A program made the position numbers and the translations under genes. The notes under the pieces were generated by a model. It saw only the letters and a list, made by a program, of their open reading frames with translations. It did not search any database and was not told the origin of the DNA. A stretch of DNA of 64,000 bases from assembly GCF_000686525.1 (NCBI RefSeq), contig NZ_JMKT01000008.1:434001-498000 (forward strand), read 5' to 3'. Of this stretch, positions 34,362-41,937 are shown in pieces. Numbering within the stretch: the stretch's first letter is position 1; every line of letters begins with the position of its first letter. The DNA comes from Desulfonatronovibrio hydrogenovorans DSM 9292 (lineage in GTDB: Bacteria; Desulfobacterota; Desulfovibrionia; Desulfovibrionales; Desulfonatronovibrionaceae).

Positions 34362-36785
34362 TTACTTTTTTTTCCTGACGCAGGACCGCCTGACTTTCTG
34401 ATCGGCCAGGTGGGCCAGCTGGCGCAACCTTTCGTTGGCTTTGTGATAAATGGAGCCTGGAGAAAAGCCTCCATTGGCAAGCTTTTTCCCGGCCCGGATA
34501 CCGGTAAGGATTTCCAAAGCCTGTTCAATGTTTTCTACTGCAAAAATATGAAAGCTGCCCTGTCTGGCAGCCTGGACTACTGCATCACTGAGCATGAGGT
34601 GAGTCACATTGTCTACAGGGATGATCACCCCCTGGTTACCGGTCAATCCTTTTCTCCTGCACACCTCAAAGTATCCTTCAACTTTTCTGGTTACCTCGCC
34701 CACGGCCATGATCGCCCCGGACTGGCTTACTGCACCGGTGAAGGCGTAGGAGAGGTTGATGGGGACTGAGGAAAGGGCTGAGAGAAGAGCGGCCAGTTCA
34801 GCGCCTGAAGCTGAGTCACCATCAATGTGGGCGTAACTCTGTTCAAAGCAGAGGCTTCCTGAAAGGACAAGGGGTTTGTCCTGGGCAAAAAGGTTCTGCA
34901 GGTAGCCTTTGATGATCATCATGCCCTTGGTGTGGATGGGGCCCCCAAGTTCGGCCTCCCGTTCCAGATCCATGATCCCGCCGTGGCCCACCCCGGTGGT
35001 GCAGGAAATCTGGTGCGGCAGAGCCAGGATATAGTCGCCATAGGCAGAGACCGACAGACCGTTGGCTCTGCCTATGGCATGTCCCTGGGTCTGAACTTTG
35101 ATGGCTTCCCGTTCGTATTCGGCCAGGAATTCATCTTCATAAAGGTTAAGGCGATACTTCCTGGCTTCCAGGGCCTGGTGAACGGATTGAGCAGCGACCA
35201 TTTCACTTTTGGCCATGGAGGCAAAGGCGTCAGCCTCTACCATAAGCTCGGCTAGCAGAGAAAATTTCAGGGACAGCTTCTGCTGGTCCCCGGCCAGCCT
35301 GGATGAGTGATCAATAAGAGCAGCAACTGCTTCCCGGTGAAAGCTTCGCAAATCGTTGTCCCTGGCCATGGCAGCCAGGATCAGGCTCTGTTCCCGGACT
35401 GAATCATTGTTCCTGGGCATGGACTCCTGCATATGGGCTTTGATCTTAAAGAGCTTTGCAAATCTTTCATCAGCATCCAGGAGGATCTCATAAACCTCAT
35501 CTGAACCGATAATTATGATCTTGATATCCAGGACAATGGGCTCAGGACGGATGGTCCTGGTCCGGACAGTGTCATAGTGATCAGAGGGATCATCAATCTC
35601 AGCCCGGCCTGACCGCAGACACCTCAGGAGTCCTTCCCAGGACTGAGGCTGAGACAGGATGTCTTCGGCCCTTAGAACCAGAAAGCCTCCGTTGGCCTTG
35701 TGCAGGCTGCCGGCTTTGAGCAGAGTAAAGTCAGTGTAATAAGTGCCCATTTCAGATTCGCGTTCTATACAGCCCAGCAGGTTGAAATAGACTGGATTAT
35801 CTTCAATGAGTACCGGAGCTCCTTTTCTGGAGGAATTGTCTACAAATATATTGACCTCATACCTGGAAAAAAAACCCTCATGACCAGCGCCGAAAAGGTC
35901 GGCCGGATTGTCCTGGGGCTGCTCTCTGGGCTTGAAGTGTTCCAGGTTGTCCAGGACGTCGTTTTTTAAATCCTCCACAAACTGGCTGATCCTGGGTATA
36001 CCGGAATATTTAGCAATGATTTCCTTGAGGCAGGAGTCGACTTTTTCTGCGGCAACTTCGCGATCCAGCTGTTTTTCGTTTTCCCGAAGGTCCTGTTCCT
36101 TCTTGCTTATCTGTCTGGACAGGCCAAGGAGGGCCTCCATAATCCTTGAGCTTTCATCCTTAAGACTCCTGCGGAGATCAGGATTTAACTTTTCAAACTC
36201 TTCCGGGGTCAGGACCTTGCCCTCCACCAGAGGAAAAAGAGTCAGAGAGCCGCTCTCATCCACGTTGAGGCTGAAGCCGTTTTTGTGGGCCTGATTCTCC
36301 ATCCTGCTGAGAAGGCTTTCTCTGGCGTCATTATAATCCTTGATAAGATCGCCGTGTTTTCTGACATAGAAGTCCTGCTCAAATCCTGAAGGAATTGATT
36401 CCCGGATTCTTTTCACAGCAGCAGCCAAATCCCGCTTGAAGCCCTTGGCCTGGCCAGGGGGCAGAGAAATGGCCAGGGGCTGGTCAGGGTCCTGGAAGTT
36501 GTTGACATAAACCCAGTCGCTGGGGGGCTTCTTGGAAGCAGCCCTGGGATCAAGGAAATCCCTGACAAACCTGGTCCTGCCCAGGCCTTTTTCGCCTGAA
36601 AGATAGACATTATAGCCGGGACGCTCTATGGTCAGAGCCAGTTCCAGGGCCTCGTAAGCCCTTTCCTGACACTTTTTGAAGTCAACTGATCCAAAACGAA
36701 CAGATCCGGAATGGGAAAAGCCGAGCCTTGACGGAGCAAGGGATACGCTGAGTCTCGAAGCAGGCAGCGCTTTCACTTTTTTCAT
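34362..36785 (-). CDS. Lon-type ATP-dependent protease (LonB/YcbZ-like)
   Basis: Single-chain AAA+ protease of 807 aa. N-terminal AAA domain with a Walker A variant (YLSGEKGLGRTRF, residue ~60), a long helical insertion, then FVDNSSRKGAPVLIEDNPVY, YTDFTLLKAGSLHKANGGFL and VLRAEDIL. The C-terminal Lon domain keeps the Ser-Lys dyad: HIDGDSASGAELAALLSALS (Ser) and GAIMAVGEVTRKVEGYFEVC (Lys). It differs from classical LonA, lacking the LAN N-terminal domain. The gene is monocistronic and convergent with the RND operon. Confidence 0.9.
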   Translation of the reverse strand: MKKVKALPASRLSVSLAPSRLGFSHSGSVRFGSVDFKKCQERAYEALELALTIERPGYNVYLSGEKGLGRTRFVRDFLDPRAASKKPPSDWVYVNNFQDPDQPLAISLPPGQAKGFKRDLAAAVKRIRESIPSGFEQDFYVRKHGDLIKDYNDARESLLSRMENQAHKNGFSLNVDESGSLTLFPLVEGKVLTPEEFEKLNPDLRRSLKDESSRIMEALLGLSRQISKKEQDLRENEKQLDREVAAEKVDSCLKEIIAKYSGIPRISQFVEDLKNDVLDNLEHFKPREQPQDNPADLFGAGHEGFFSRYEVNIFVDNSSRKGAPVLIEDNPVYFNLLGCIERESEMGTYYTDFTLLKAGSLHKANGGFLVLRAEDILSQPQSWEGLLRCLRSGRAEIDDPSDHYDTVRTRTIRPEPIVLDIKIIIIGSDEVYEILLDADERFAKLFKIKAHMQESMPRNNDSVREQSLILAAMARDNDLRSFHREAVAALIDHSSRLAGDQQKLSLKFSLLAELMVEADAFASMAKSEMVAAQSVHQALEARKYRLNLYEDEFLAEYEREAIKVQTQGHAIGRANGLSVSAYGDYILALPHQISCTTGVGHGGIMDLEREAELGGPIHTKGMMIIKGYLQNLFAQDKPLVLSGSLCFEQSYAHIDGDSASGAELAALLSALSSVPINLSYAFTGAVSQSGAIMAVGEVTRKVEGYFEVCRRKGLTGNQGVIIPVDNVTHLMLSDAVVQAARQGSFHIFAVENIEQALEILTGIRAGKKLANGGFSPGSIYHKANERLRQLAHLADQKVRRSCVRKKK

Positions 36786-36975
36786 TGTTTCCTCTGATAA
36801 GAATCTTTGATGACAGAATTTATTATTCTATCTTCAAGCAAATCCAATGGCAAGGATGTACTTTGCAGGGCAGTTCATGGGACAAGTCATTACTCAGGGA
36901 AAAAACTTTTTCATTATCAATAAATTCAGACAGGGATATGGATTGACTTGGAACAAGAGTGTGTGATAGTCAACT

Positions 36976-37004
36976 TTGACATTGTGAATGATTGCACGAA
37001 CTCA
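36976..37004 (+). promoter_or_regulatory. Possible promoter of the atpZ-atpI-atpB-atpE run
   Basis: A perfect TTGACA at 36976-36981 is followed after 17 bases by AACTCA, a weak -10 element. The spacer contains the candidate Rex operator at 36982-36999. The first likely start codon (37027) lies about 15 bases after the predicted transcription start. Confidence 0.4.
36982..36999 (+). promoter_or_regulatory. Candidate Rex operator upstream of the F0 ATP synthase genes
   Basis: TTGTGAA-TGAT-TGCACGA compared with the Rex consensus TTGTGAA-N4-TTCACAA: left half perfect, right half two mismatches. It sits between the -35 and -10 regions of the predicted atp promoter, the position expected for NADH-relieved repression. 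rex is 1.8 kb downstream. Confidence 0.5.
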
Positions 37005-37026
37005 AGCGGGAACAGATTTAAAGCCG

Positions 37027-37293
37027 ATGTTTTTCAGATCCAAAAAAAAACAGGCCCTATGGGGCGACCTGGGGAAAGCCAGCCTTTTAGGGATCCATCT
37101 GGTATCCTGCACTTTTGTGGGCTTTGCCATTGGTTACTTTTTGGACAAATGGCTTGGAACCCAACCTTGGTTTCTAATCAGTTTTCTGTTTTTTGGGATT
37201 GCAGCCGGATTCAAAAACATGTATCTGGAAGCCAAGAAAATTCACGAGGAAGAAAAAAGGAAAGATAAAGGGGTTGATGAACAAAAGGGTTGA
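37027..37293 (+). CDS. atpZ: AtpZ/AtpI-like small membrane protein
   Basis: Two-helix protein of 88 aa that commonly precedes F0 genes; AtpZ/AtpI are linked to c-ring assembly and ion uptake. Helices: LLGIHLVSCTFVGFAIGYFL and PWFLISFLFFGIAAGFKNMY, with the typical DKWLGT between them and a charged tail EAKKIHEEEKRKDKG. ATG 37027 is favoured since the upstream ATG at 36988 lies inside the presumed operator. It overlaps atpI by 17 bases. Confidence 0.8.
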   Translation: MFFRSKKKQALWGDLGKASLLGIHLVSCTFVGFAIGYFLDKWLGTQPWFLISFLFFGIAAGFKNMYLEAKKIHEEEKRKDKGVDEQKG

Positions 37294-37687
37294 AGCTTTC
37301 CTCTATCGCAGAGGACTGGTCCTGCCGCAGGTGCGTCTGCTGGTTCGCAATCAGATCTACCTGAGTGTTCTGGGCTCCATCTTTTTTTTAGTAATTTTTT
37401 CCGGGCCGGTTCTGACGGGGTTTTTGACAGGTGCGATTCTAGGGACCTTAAATTTTTATTTTCTGGCCAAGCTCATTCAAGAACTGGTGCATATTAAAAA
37501 GGGTGCAGTTACACCTTTGCTTTTCAGCTTTTATATCAGGCTGGGCCTGATCGGCCTGGTTTTATATTTTGCCATAGTCCATTGGGGAGCAAGCATTTAT
37601 TCTTTATTAATCGGTTTAAGTATTGTTTTGCTGAATGTTTTTATATTTGGCGTCACTCTGGTTGGTCAAAAACTCAAGGAGGCTTAA
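37277..37687 (+). CDS. atpI: ATP synthase subunit I
   Basis: Four-helix membrane protein of 136 aa (NQIYLSVLGSIFFLVIFSGP, GFLTGAILGTLNFYFLAKLI, LLFSFYIRLGLIGLVLYFAI, LLIGLSIVLLNVFIFGVTLV). AtpI chaperones c-ring assembly. ATG 37277 lies within the end of atpZ, implying coupling, and the gene ends 3 bases before atpB. Confidence 0.8.
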   Translation: MNKRVEAFLYRRGLVLPQVRLLVRNQIYLSVLGSIFFLVIFSGPVLTGFLTGAILGTLNFYFLAKLIQELVHIKKGAVTPLLFSFYIRLGLIGLVLYFAIVHWGASIYSLLIGLSIVLLNVFIFGVTLVGQKLKEA

Positions 37688-37690
37688 TTA

Positions 37691-38371
37691 ATGGAAGATC
37701 TATATCAATGGATGTTTTTAAAGGAGTTTTTCTACTATATTGGGTTGCCCATGCCCCAACATGTTCTCTACTCCTGGTTTTTCATTATCCTGCTGTTGTT
37801 GCTGGCGTGGACGGCTACCCGGAGGATGACCCTGGTGCCCAGAGGAGTTCAGAATTTTTTTGAGTTTTTGATCAAGGCGGTTGAGGATTTTGTTGTAGCC
37901 AACATGGGTGAGCCCGGGCGGAAGGTGTTCCCGGTTCTGTTCACCCTGCTCATATATATTTGGGTACTCAACGTGTCTGGATTGATCCCCAGTATTGACG
38001 CTCCAACAGCAAACATAAACACCACTGCCAGTATGGCTATTTTTGTGTTTTTGTACTATAATTACTGGGGATTCAAGTTGCATGGCCTGAAATACATAAA
38101 ACACTTCATGGGACCCTACTGGTGGCTGGCTCCGATCATGTTTCCCATTGAAATCGTCAGCCATCTGGCCAGGCCGCTGTCATTGACCCTCAGGCTTTTT
38201 GGAAACATCAGGGGAGAGGAAATCGTTATCGCACTCATGTTCCTCCTTGCTCCTCTGCTCGGGTCTTTGCCCATCTTTATTTTGTTCCTGCTCATGAAGA
38301 CAATGCAGGCTTTTGTCTTCTTCATGCTGTCCATGATGTATCTCAAGGGCGCTTTTGAAGAAGCTCATTAA
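37691..38371 (+). CDS. atpB: ATP synthase F0 subunit a
   Basis: Membrane stator of F0 that provides the ion half-channels. Conserved Arg in LSLTLRLFGNIRGEEIVIAL, and the last helix carries FILFLLMKTMQAFVFFMLSM with the conserved Gln. 226 aa. AAGGAGG stands before the ATG. Only subunits a and c are here; the b, delta and F1 genes are not in the window, consistent with a split F0/F1 arrangement. Confidence 0.95.
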   Translation: MEDLYQWMFLKEFFYYIGLPMPQHVLYSWFFIILLLLLAWTATRRMTLVPRGVQNFFEFLIKAVEDFVVANMGEPGRKVFPVLFTLLIYIWVLNVSGLIPSIDAPTANINTTASMAIFVFLYYNYWGFKLHGLKYIKHFMGPYWWLAPIMFPIEIVSHLARPLSLTLRLFGNIRGEEIVIALMFLLAPLLGSLPIFILFLLMKTMQAFVFFMLSMMYLKGAFEEAH

Positions 38372-38426
38372 TTTAGGGGGAAATGGTCTTTTGACCAAAT
38401 AAATAACACTTTAGGAGGTTTTTGTA

Positions 38427-38747
38427 ATGCGTAAGACTTTTTTGGTGCTCCTGAACACAGTTCTGTTGGTTGGCCTGGCCAGTGTCGCTTTTGCCGCTGA
38501 AGTTGCTCCAGAGGTAATTTCCAATATCGCCCTGGCAACCGCCATTGGTATGGGTATTGCCGCCTTTGGCACAGGTATCGGACAGGGCCTGGGTCTTAAG
38601 GGTGCTTGTGAAGGTACAGCCCGTAATCCTGAAGCAAGCGGCAAGATCACCGTAACCATGCTTATCGGTCTGGCCATGATCGAATCCCTGGCCATTTACG
38701 CCCTGGTTATCAACCTGATCCTTCTGTTCGCCAACCCGTTCATCTAG
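38427..38747 (+). CDS. atpE: ATP synthase F0 subunit c with signal-like N-terminus
   Basis: Two-helix rotor subunit, 106 aa. The first 24 residues ([20 protein letters not shown], then AFAAE) look like a cleavable signal peptide, making the mature hairpin about 80 aa. The ion-binding residues are Gln53 in GIGQG, Glu86-Ser87 in [12 protein letters not shown] and Tyr91, with the Gln-to-Glu spacing of 33 seen in the sodium-binding Ilyobacter c subunit. That protein has Thr after the Ser where this has Leu, so sodium coupling is suggestive only. AGGAGG lies before ATG. Confidence 0.95.
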   Translation: MRKTFLVLLNTVLLVGLASVAFAAEVAPEVISNIALATAIGMGIAAFGTGIGQGLGLKGACEGTARNPEASGKITVTMLIGLAMIESLAIYALVINLILLFANPFI

Positions 38748-38759
38748 TTTTACTCAACC

Positions 38760-38790
38760 AAAAAGGGGGGGAGAAATCCCTCCCTTTTTT
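38760..38790 (+). terminator. Intrinsic terminator after atpE
   Basis: AAAAAGGG, G, GGGA, short loop, TCCC, T, CCCTTTTTT: a 12-13 bp stem with one G-T pair and a six-T tail. It separates atpE from rex, so rex has its own promoter or depends on read-through. Confidence 0.8.
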
Positions 38791-38801
38791 AAAGACGGAT
38801 A

Positions 38802-38819
38802 TTGTTAATAATTTCACTA
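38802..38819 (+). promoter_or_regulatory. Candidate Rex operator overlapping the rex start
   Basis: TTGTTAA-TAAT-TTCACTA matches TTGTGAA-N4-TTCACAA at 12 of 14 half-site positions. It ends at the A of the rex ATG, so binding would directly block its own expression. Confidence 0.6.
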
Positions 38820-39472
38820 TGAGCCACCATAAATACGACCGTATTCCCAGAGCCACCATCTCCAGGCTGGCAATATATGTCCAGGAGCTGGAAGGCATGG
38901 AACAACAGGGCGTAAAGGTGGTTTCCTCAGAAAAGCTTGCCGTGTCCTGCGGCGTGAATCCTTCTCAAATTCGTAAAGATCTTGCTTACTTCGGCGAATT
39001 CGGTGTTCGTGGTGTCGGTTATTATGTCTTTGAGCTGAAAGAAGCCATCAAGCAGAGCCTTGGTCTGGACCGGACCTGGAATGTGGTTCTGGTCGGGGTT
39101 GGAAACCTGGGACGGGCTTTGTTGAGGCACGGTGTCTTGAGAAAGCGGGGCTTCATCATTGTCGGAGCCTTTGACTGCGACCCTTTCAAAATCGGGGAAG
39201 AAATCGCCGGTCTGGAAGTAATCTGCTCAAGCAAACTGCCGGACAAGACCAAAGAACTCTCAGTTGAAATCGGTATTATAACTACACCGCCTGAAAGGGC
39301 TCAAAGGGCTGCCAATTACCTGCTGGAAGCAGGCATCAAGGGCATTGTCAACTTTGCTCCAGCTCGCATTAACACCCCTCCCAACGTGTCAGTAGAATAC
39401 GTTGATTTCATCCACCATCTCTTTTCTGTTGCCTTTAACATCAGCCAGAATCAAGCCAAGGGCCTCATATAG
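38819..39472 (+). CDS. rex: Redox-sensing transcriptional repressor Rex
   Basis: NAD(H)-sensing repressor of fermentative/respiratory genes. N-terminal winged helix (TISRLAIYVQELEGMEQQGV, GVNPSQIRKDLAYFGEFGVR), then a Rossmann domain with VVLVGVGNLGRALLRHG (GxGxxG) and the closing region PPNVSVEYVDFIHHLFSVAF. 217 aa. It lies just downstream of atpE; a Rex-like site overlaps its start and another lies before the atp genes, pointing to feedback between the NADH/NAD ratio and ATP synthase. Confidence 0.95.
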   Translation: MSHHKYDRIPRATISRLAIYVQELEGMEQQGVKVVSSEKLAVSCGVNPSQIRKDLAYFGEFGVRGVGYYVFELKEAIKQSLGLDRTWNVVLVGVGNLGRALLRHGVLRKRGFIIVGAFDCDPFKIGEEIAGLEVICSSKLPDKTKELSVEIGIITTPPERAQRAANYLLEAGIKGIVNFAPARINTPPNVSVEYVDFIHHLFSVAFNISQNQAKGLI

Positions 39473-39583
39473 CACCCTGTCTGGATCCGGCTTTTTGAGA
39501 ACAAGCAGGTTCAGGCAAAGAAGGATCTGGTGGCGGATGACCTGTCCTTGTATTTCATGACTGGTTCTAATAAAGAGACTCTG

Positions 39584-39976
39584 ATGTACTTCAAAAGCAT
39601 CGTGAGCATTATGTCGGTAATTTTGCTCCTTATCTCCTGTACTGCTGGGGATGACGGGCCCTTTATTGATCAGGACGGGCTGGAAAAACTGCTACTCAGC
39701 CATGATGATCTGATAATAATTGATGTACGCGAAGTCTTTGAAAGGACTGGTCCTTTGGGAAAGATCAGAGGTTCGATGAACATCCCCCTGGCAGAGATCA
39801 GGCAGACTTTGCCGGATGCAGGATTCAGCAAAAACAAGCCCATTGTCCTCCTGTGCAGGACTCAGAACAGGAGCATGGCTGCCTATAACATGCTGCAGGA
39901 AATGGGGTATACCAGGGTCTATGTGCTCATGGGCGGGATGGCCGATTATGAGCATCAAAGAACTTCTGGTTATTGA
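39584..39976 (+). CDS. Rhodanese-domain lipoprotein
   Basis: Putative sulfurtransferase exported as a lipoprotein. Signal and lipobox ILLLISC at about residue 18, then a rhodanese fold: LIIIDVREVFERTGPLGKIR, GSMNIPLAEIR, and active-site Cys in VLLCRTQNRSM, followed by GYTRVYVLMGGMADYEHQ. 130 aa. ATG 39584 (MYFKSIVSIMSV) puts the signal at the N-terminus; the open frame extends 18 codons more. Confidence 0.78.
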   Translation: MYFKSIVSIMSVILLLISCTAGDDGPFIDQDGLEKLLLSHDDLIIIDVREVFERTGPLGKIRGSMNIPLAEIRQTLPDAGFSKNKPIVLLCRTQNRSMAAYNMLQEMGYTRVYVLMGGMADYEHQRTSGY

Positions 39977-40047
39977 AAGGGCCAGGCCCGGGTCATTCCT
40001 TGAACCAGGGTCAAGTTCCAGTGCAACTCAAGATGATAAAAGCATGA

Positions 40048-41451
40048 ATGGGTGCCATGGGTAAGAAAGATAAATCAAAACCCTTTACTATTTCCGGCGG
40101 AACAGAAGCCATTCTGGAAAGCATTTCCGACGGAGTGTTTACCGTTGACCTTGAGTGGAAAGTTACCTCATTCAACAGGGCTGCTGAAGTCATTACAGGC
40201 ATTAGCAGGGATGAAGCCCTGGGCAGGCCATGTTCAGACGTGTTTCGTTCCAGTATGTGTGAAACTGGATGCGCTCTGCAGGAGACCCTCAGATCTGGCA
40301 AGCCGGTTATCAACAGATCCGGCTATATCATTAATGCCCAAGGAACAAGCATACCCATAAGCGTGTCCACTGCTGTTCTCAGGGACGAGCATGGCAGAAT
40401 CACTGGAGGAGCTGAAACATTCAGGGATCTGACCGAGGTTGAGGGGCTGAGGAAAGAGCTGGAGAGCAGATTCAGTATCGGGGATCTAGCCAGTCGCAGT
40501 CCGTTGATGGAGAACATTTTTCAGGTCATGTCAGCAGTGGCGGACAGCCCAAGCACTGCCCTGGTGCTGGGTGAGACTGGTACTGGCAAAGAACTGGTGG
40601 CCAGGACTATTCATGCTTTGAGCCCGTGGGCAGAAGGTCCTTTTGTTGCCATTAATTGTGGCGCTCTGCCTGACAATCTGCTTGAGTCTGAACTTTTTGG
40701 CTACAAGACAGGAGCTTTCACTGGAGCGCTCAAAGACAAACCTGGTCGTTTGTCCGCGGCAAGAAACGGTACGATATTCCTGGATGAAATCGGTGAAGTA
40801 AGCCAGGCAATGCAGGTACGCTTGTTGCGTGTGATCCAGGAGAGGACTTTTGAGCCCCTGGGGGCGACTGGGTCTGAAAAGCTTGAGGCCAGGATCATTG
40901 CCGCTACCAATAGAAACCTTGAAGAACTTGTGGAGCAGAATATCTTTCGCCGTGATCTCTATTATAGAATAAATGTGGTCAGGCTGGAGATTCCTCCCCT
41001 TAGGAAGCGTAAAGAAGATATACCCCTGTTGGTAGACAGTTTCATCAAAAGGTTCAACAGGATCCAGAAGAGGAATATCACCGGTATGGACACTCAGGCC
41101 CTTTCACTTCTTATGGCCCACGACTGGCCGGGAAATATCAGAGAGCTGGAGAACGTTATTGAACGGTCTTTTATTATGTGCAGATCCGGATTGATAGGCT
41201 TGGAACATCTTCCTCCTGAACTAACCATGAGTGGCCAAAAAACAGGCCAGGCCCAGGACATGCGAAGCGTCAGAAAACAAATGGAAGCCCAGGCCATCCT
41301 GGGGGCCATCCAGCGTCATAAGGGCAACAGGCAGTCTGCAGCCAGGGAGCTGGGAATACATAAGAGCACCTTGTTCAGAAAGGTCAAAGATCTGGGCATC
41401 CTGCTGCCAGAAGAGGACGGCAGATCCAAGCAAAAAGGCGAGTTGCATTGA
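40048..41451 (+). CDS. Sigma-54-dependent activator with PAS domain (ORP cluster regulator)
   Basis: Bacterial enhancer-binding protein of 467 aa. N-terminal PAS domain (residues ~20-130, VFTVDLEWKVTSFNRAAEVI); AAA+ domain with Walker A LGETGTGKELVAR, the sigma-54 contact loop GAFTGA and GTIFLDEIGEVSQAMQVRLL; C-terminal Fis HTH (NRQSAARELGIHKSTLFRKV). It has no receiver, so input is probably redox or ligand via the PAS, which contains a CETGCALQE stretch. Directly upstream of the ORP genes; a similar regulator controls the ORP operons in Desulfovibrio vulgaris. Confidence 0.9.
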   Translation: MGAMGKKDKSKPFTISGGTEAILESISDGVFTVDLEWKVTSFNRAAEVITGISRDEALGRPCSDVFRSSMCETGCALQETLRSGKPVINRSGYIINAQGTSIPISVSTAVLRDEHGRITGGAETFRDLTEVEGLRKELESRFSIGDLASRSPLMENIFQVMSAVADSPSTALVLGETGTGKELVARTIHALSPWAEGPFVAINCGALPDNLLESELFGYKTGAFTGALKDKPGRLSAARNGTIFLDEIGEVSQAMQVRLLRVIQERTFEPLGATGSEKLEARIIAATNRNLEELVEQNIFRRDLYYRINVVRLEIPPLRKRKEDIPLLVDSFIKRFNRIQKRNITGMDTQALSLLMAHDWPGNIRELENVIERSFIMCRSGLIGLEHLPPELTMSGQKTGQAQDMRSVRKQMEAQAILGAIQRHKGNRQSAARELGIHKSTLFRKVKDLGILLPEEDGRSKQKGELH

Positions 41452-41530
41452 TCCGTCAATATTGTCCTGGCTGATAGGTTAAAGATCCTGGCTATTAGCG
41501 TCTCATATTCGACACCCCGCATTTCGACAC

Positions 41531-41548
41531 CGTCTTATATCTAAGACG
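41531..41548. promoter_or_regulatory. Inverted repeat, possible enhancer site
   Basis: CGTCTTA-TATC-TAAGACG, perfect 7-bp arms, about 115 bases upstream of the predicted sigma-54 start. It could be an activator binding site or the 3' hairpin of the regulator gene; it lacks a T-run. Confidence 0.4.
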
Positions 41549-41553
41549 GAACT

Positions 41554-41569
41554 GCTGGTGTTCACCAGC
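41554..41569. promoter_or_regulatory. Second inverted repeat, possible enhancer site
   Basis: GCTGGTG-TT-CACCAGC, perfect 7-bp arms, about 93-108 bases upstream of the predicted start. Its sequence is unrelated to the neighbouring repeat, so at most one of the two is likely to be the activator site. Confidence 0.35.
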
Positions 41570-41635
41570 TCTCATTTTCAGTTAAATCCATTTATTCAAG
41601 GCAGTTGTTTTGGCAAAACGGCCTAGGCTGAAAGG

Positions 41636-41651
41636 TGGCCCAAAGGTTGCT
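41636..41651 (+). promoter_or_regulatory. Candidate sigma-54 promoter of the ORP cluster
   Basis: TGGCCCAAAGGTTGCT matches TGGCACG-N4-TTGCW in TGGC, TTGCT and the exact GG-N10-GC spacing. Predicted start near 41662. It lies between the sigma-54 activator gene and the ORP genes it is expected to control. Confidence 0.72.
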
Positions 41652-41937
41652 AATGGAGGACTGCAGGCTGCCTGGGTCTGAGCCGGCACCAGCCTGTAGA
41701 TCAAGAGCTTTGAAAGATAACATCCGGAACAGTCCGTAGCTTCAGTCTGCTGTTTTACTCACTGGGTTAAGCTGGGGCAGGAGACCTGTCCTATATTGCA
41801 GGCTGAAATAATGTGCTGCTTGGTTGAGCACAGGCAGTTGGGCAGTTGCAGGATGATGCATTGCAGAAGGCTGATTAGTGGGGGCGATGTTTTAAAGGTT
41901 ATGGCCTCTAAATTTGGAATGGCTTTTGGTTCTTGTT

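Larger units (their letters stand above)
41452..41937. other. 486-base gene-free regulatory region before the ORP cluster
   Basis: No convincing coding sequence. It contains two direct TTCGACACC copies (41508-41516 and 41523-41531), two inverted repeats (41531-41548, 41554-41569), a strong sigma-54-like promoter (41636-41651) and, after that, a leader of roughly 275 bases before the first ORP-cluster start codon. Confidence 0.6.

Noticed and set aside
41822-41851. GGCAGTTGGGCAGTTGCA as a second sigma-54 promoter in the ORP leader
   Set aside because: The GG-N10-GC geometry is not met; the repeat of GGCAGTTG looks coincidental.
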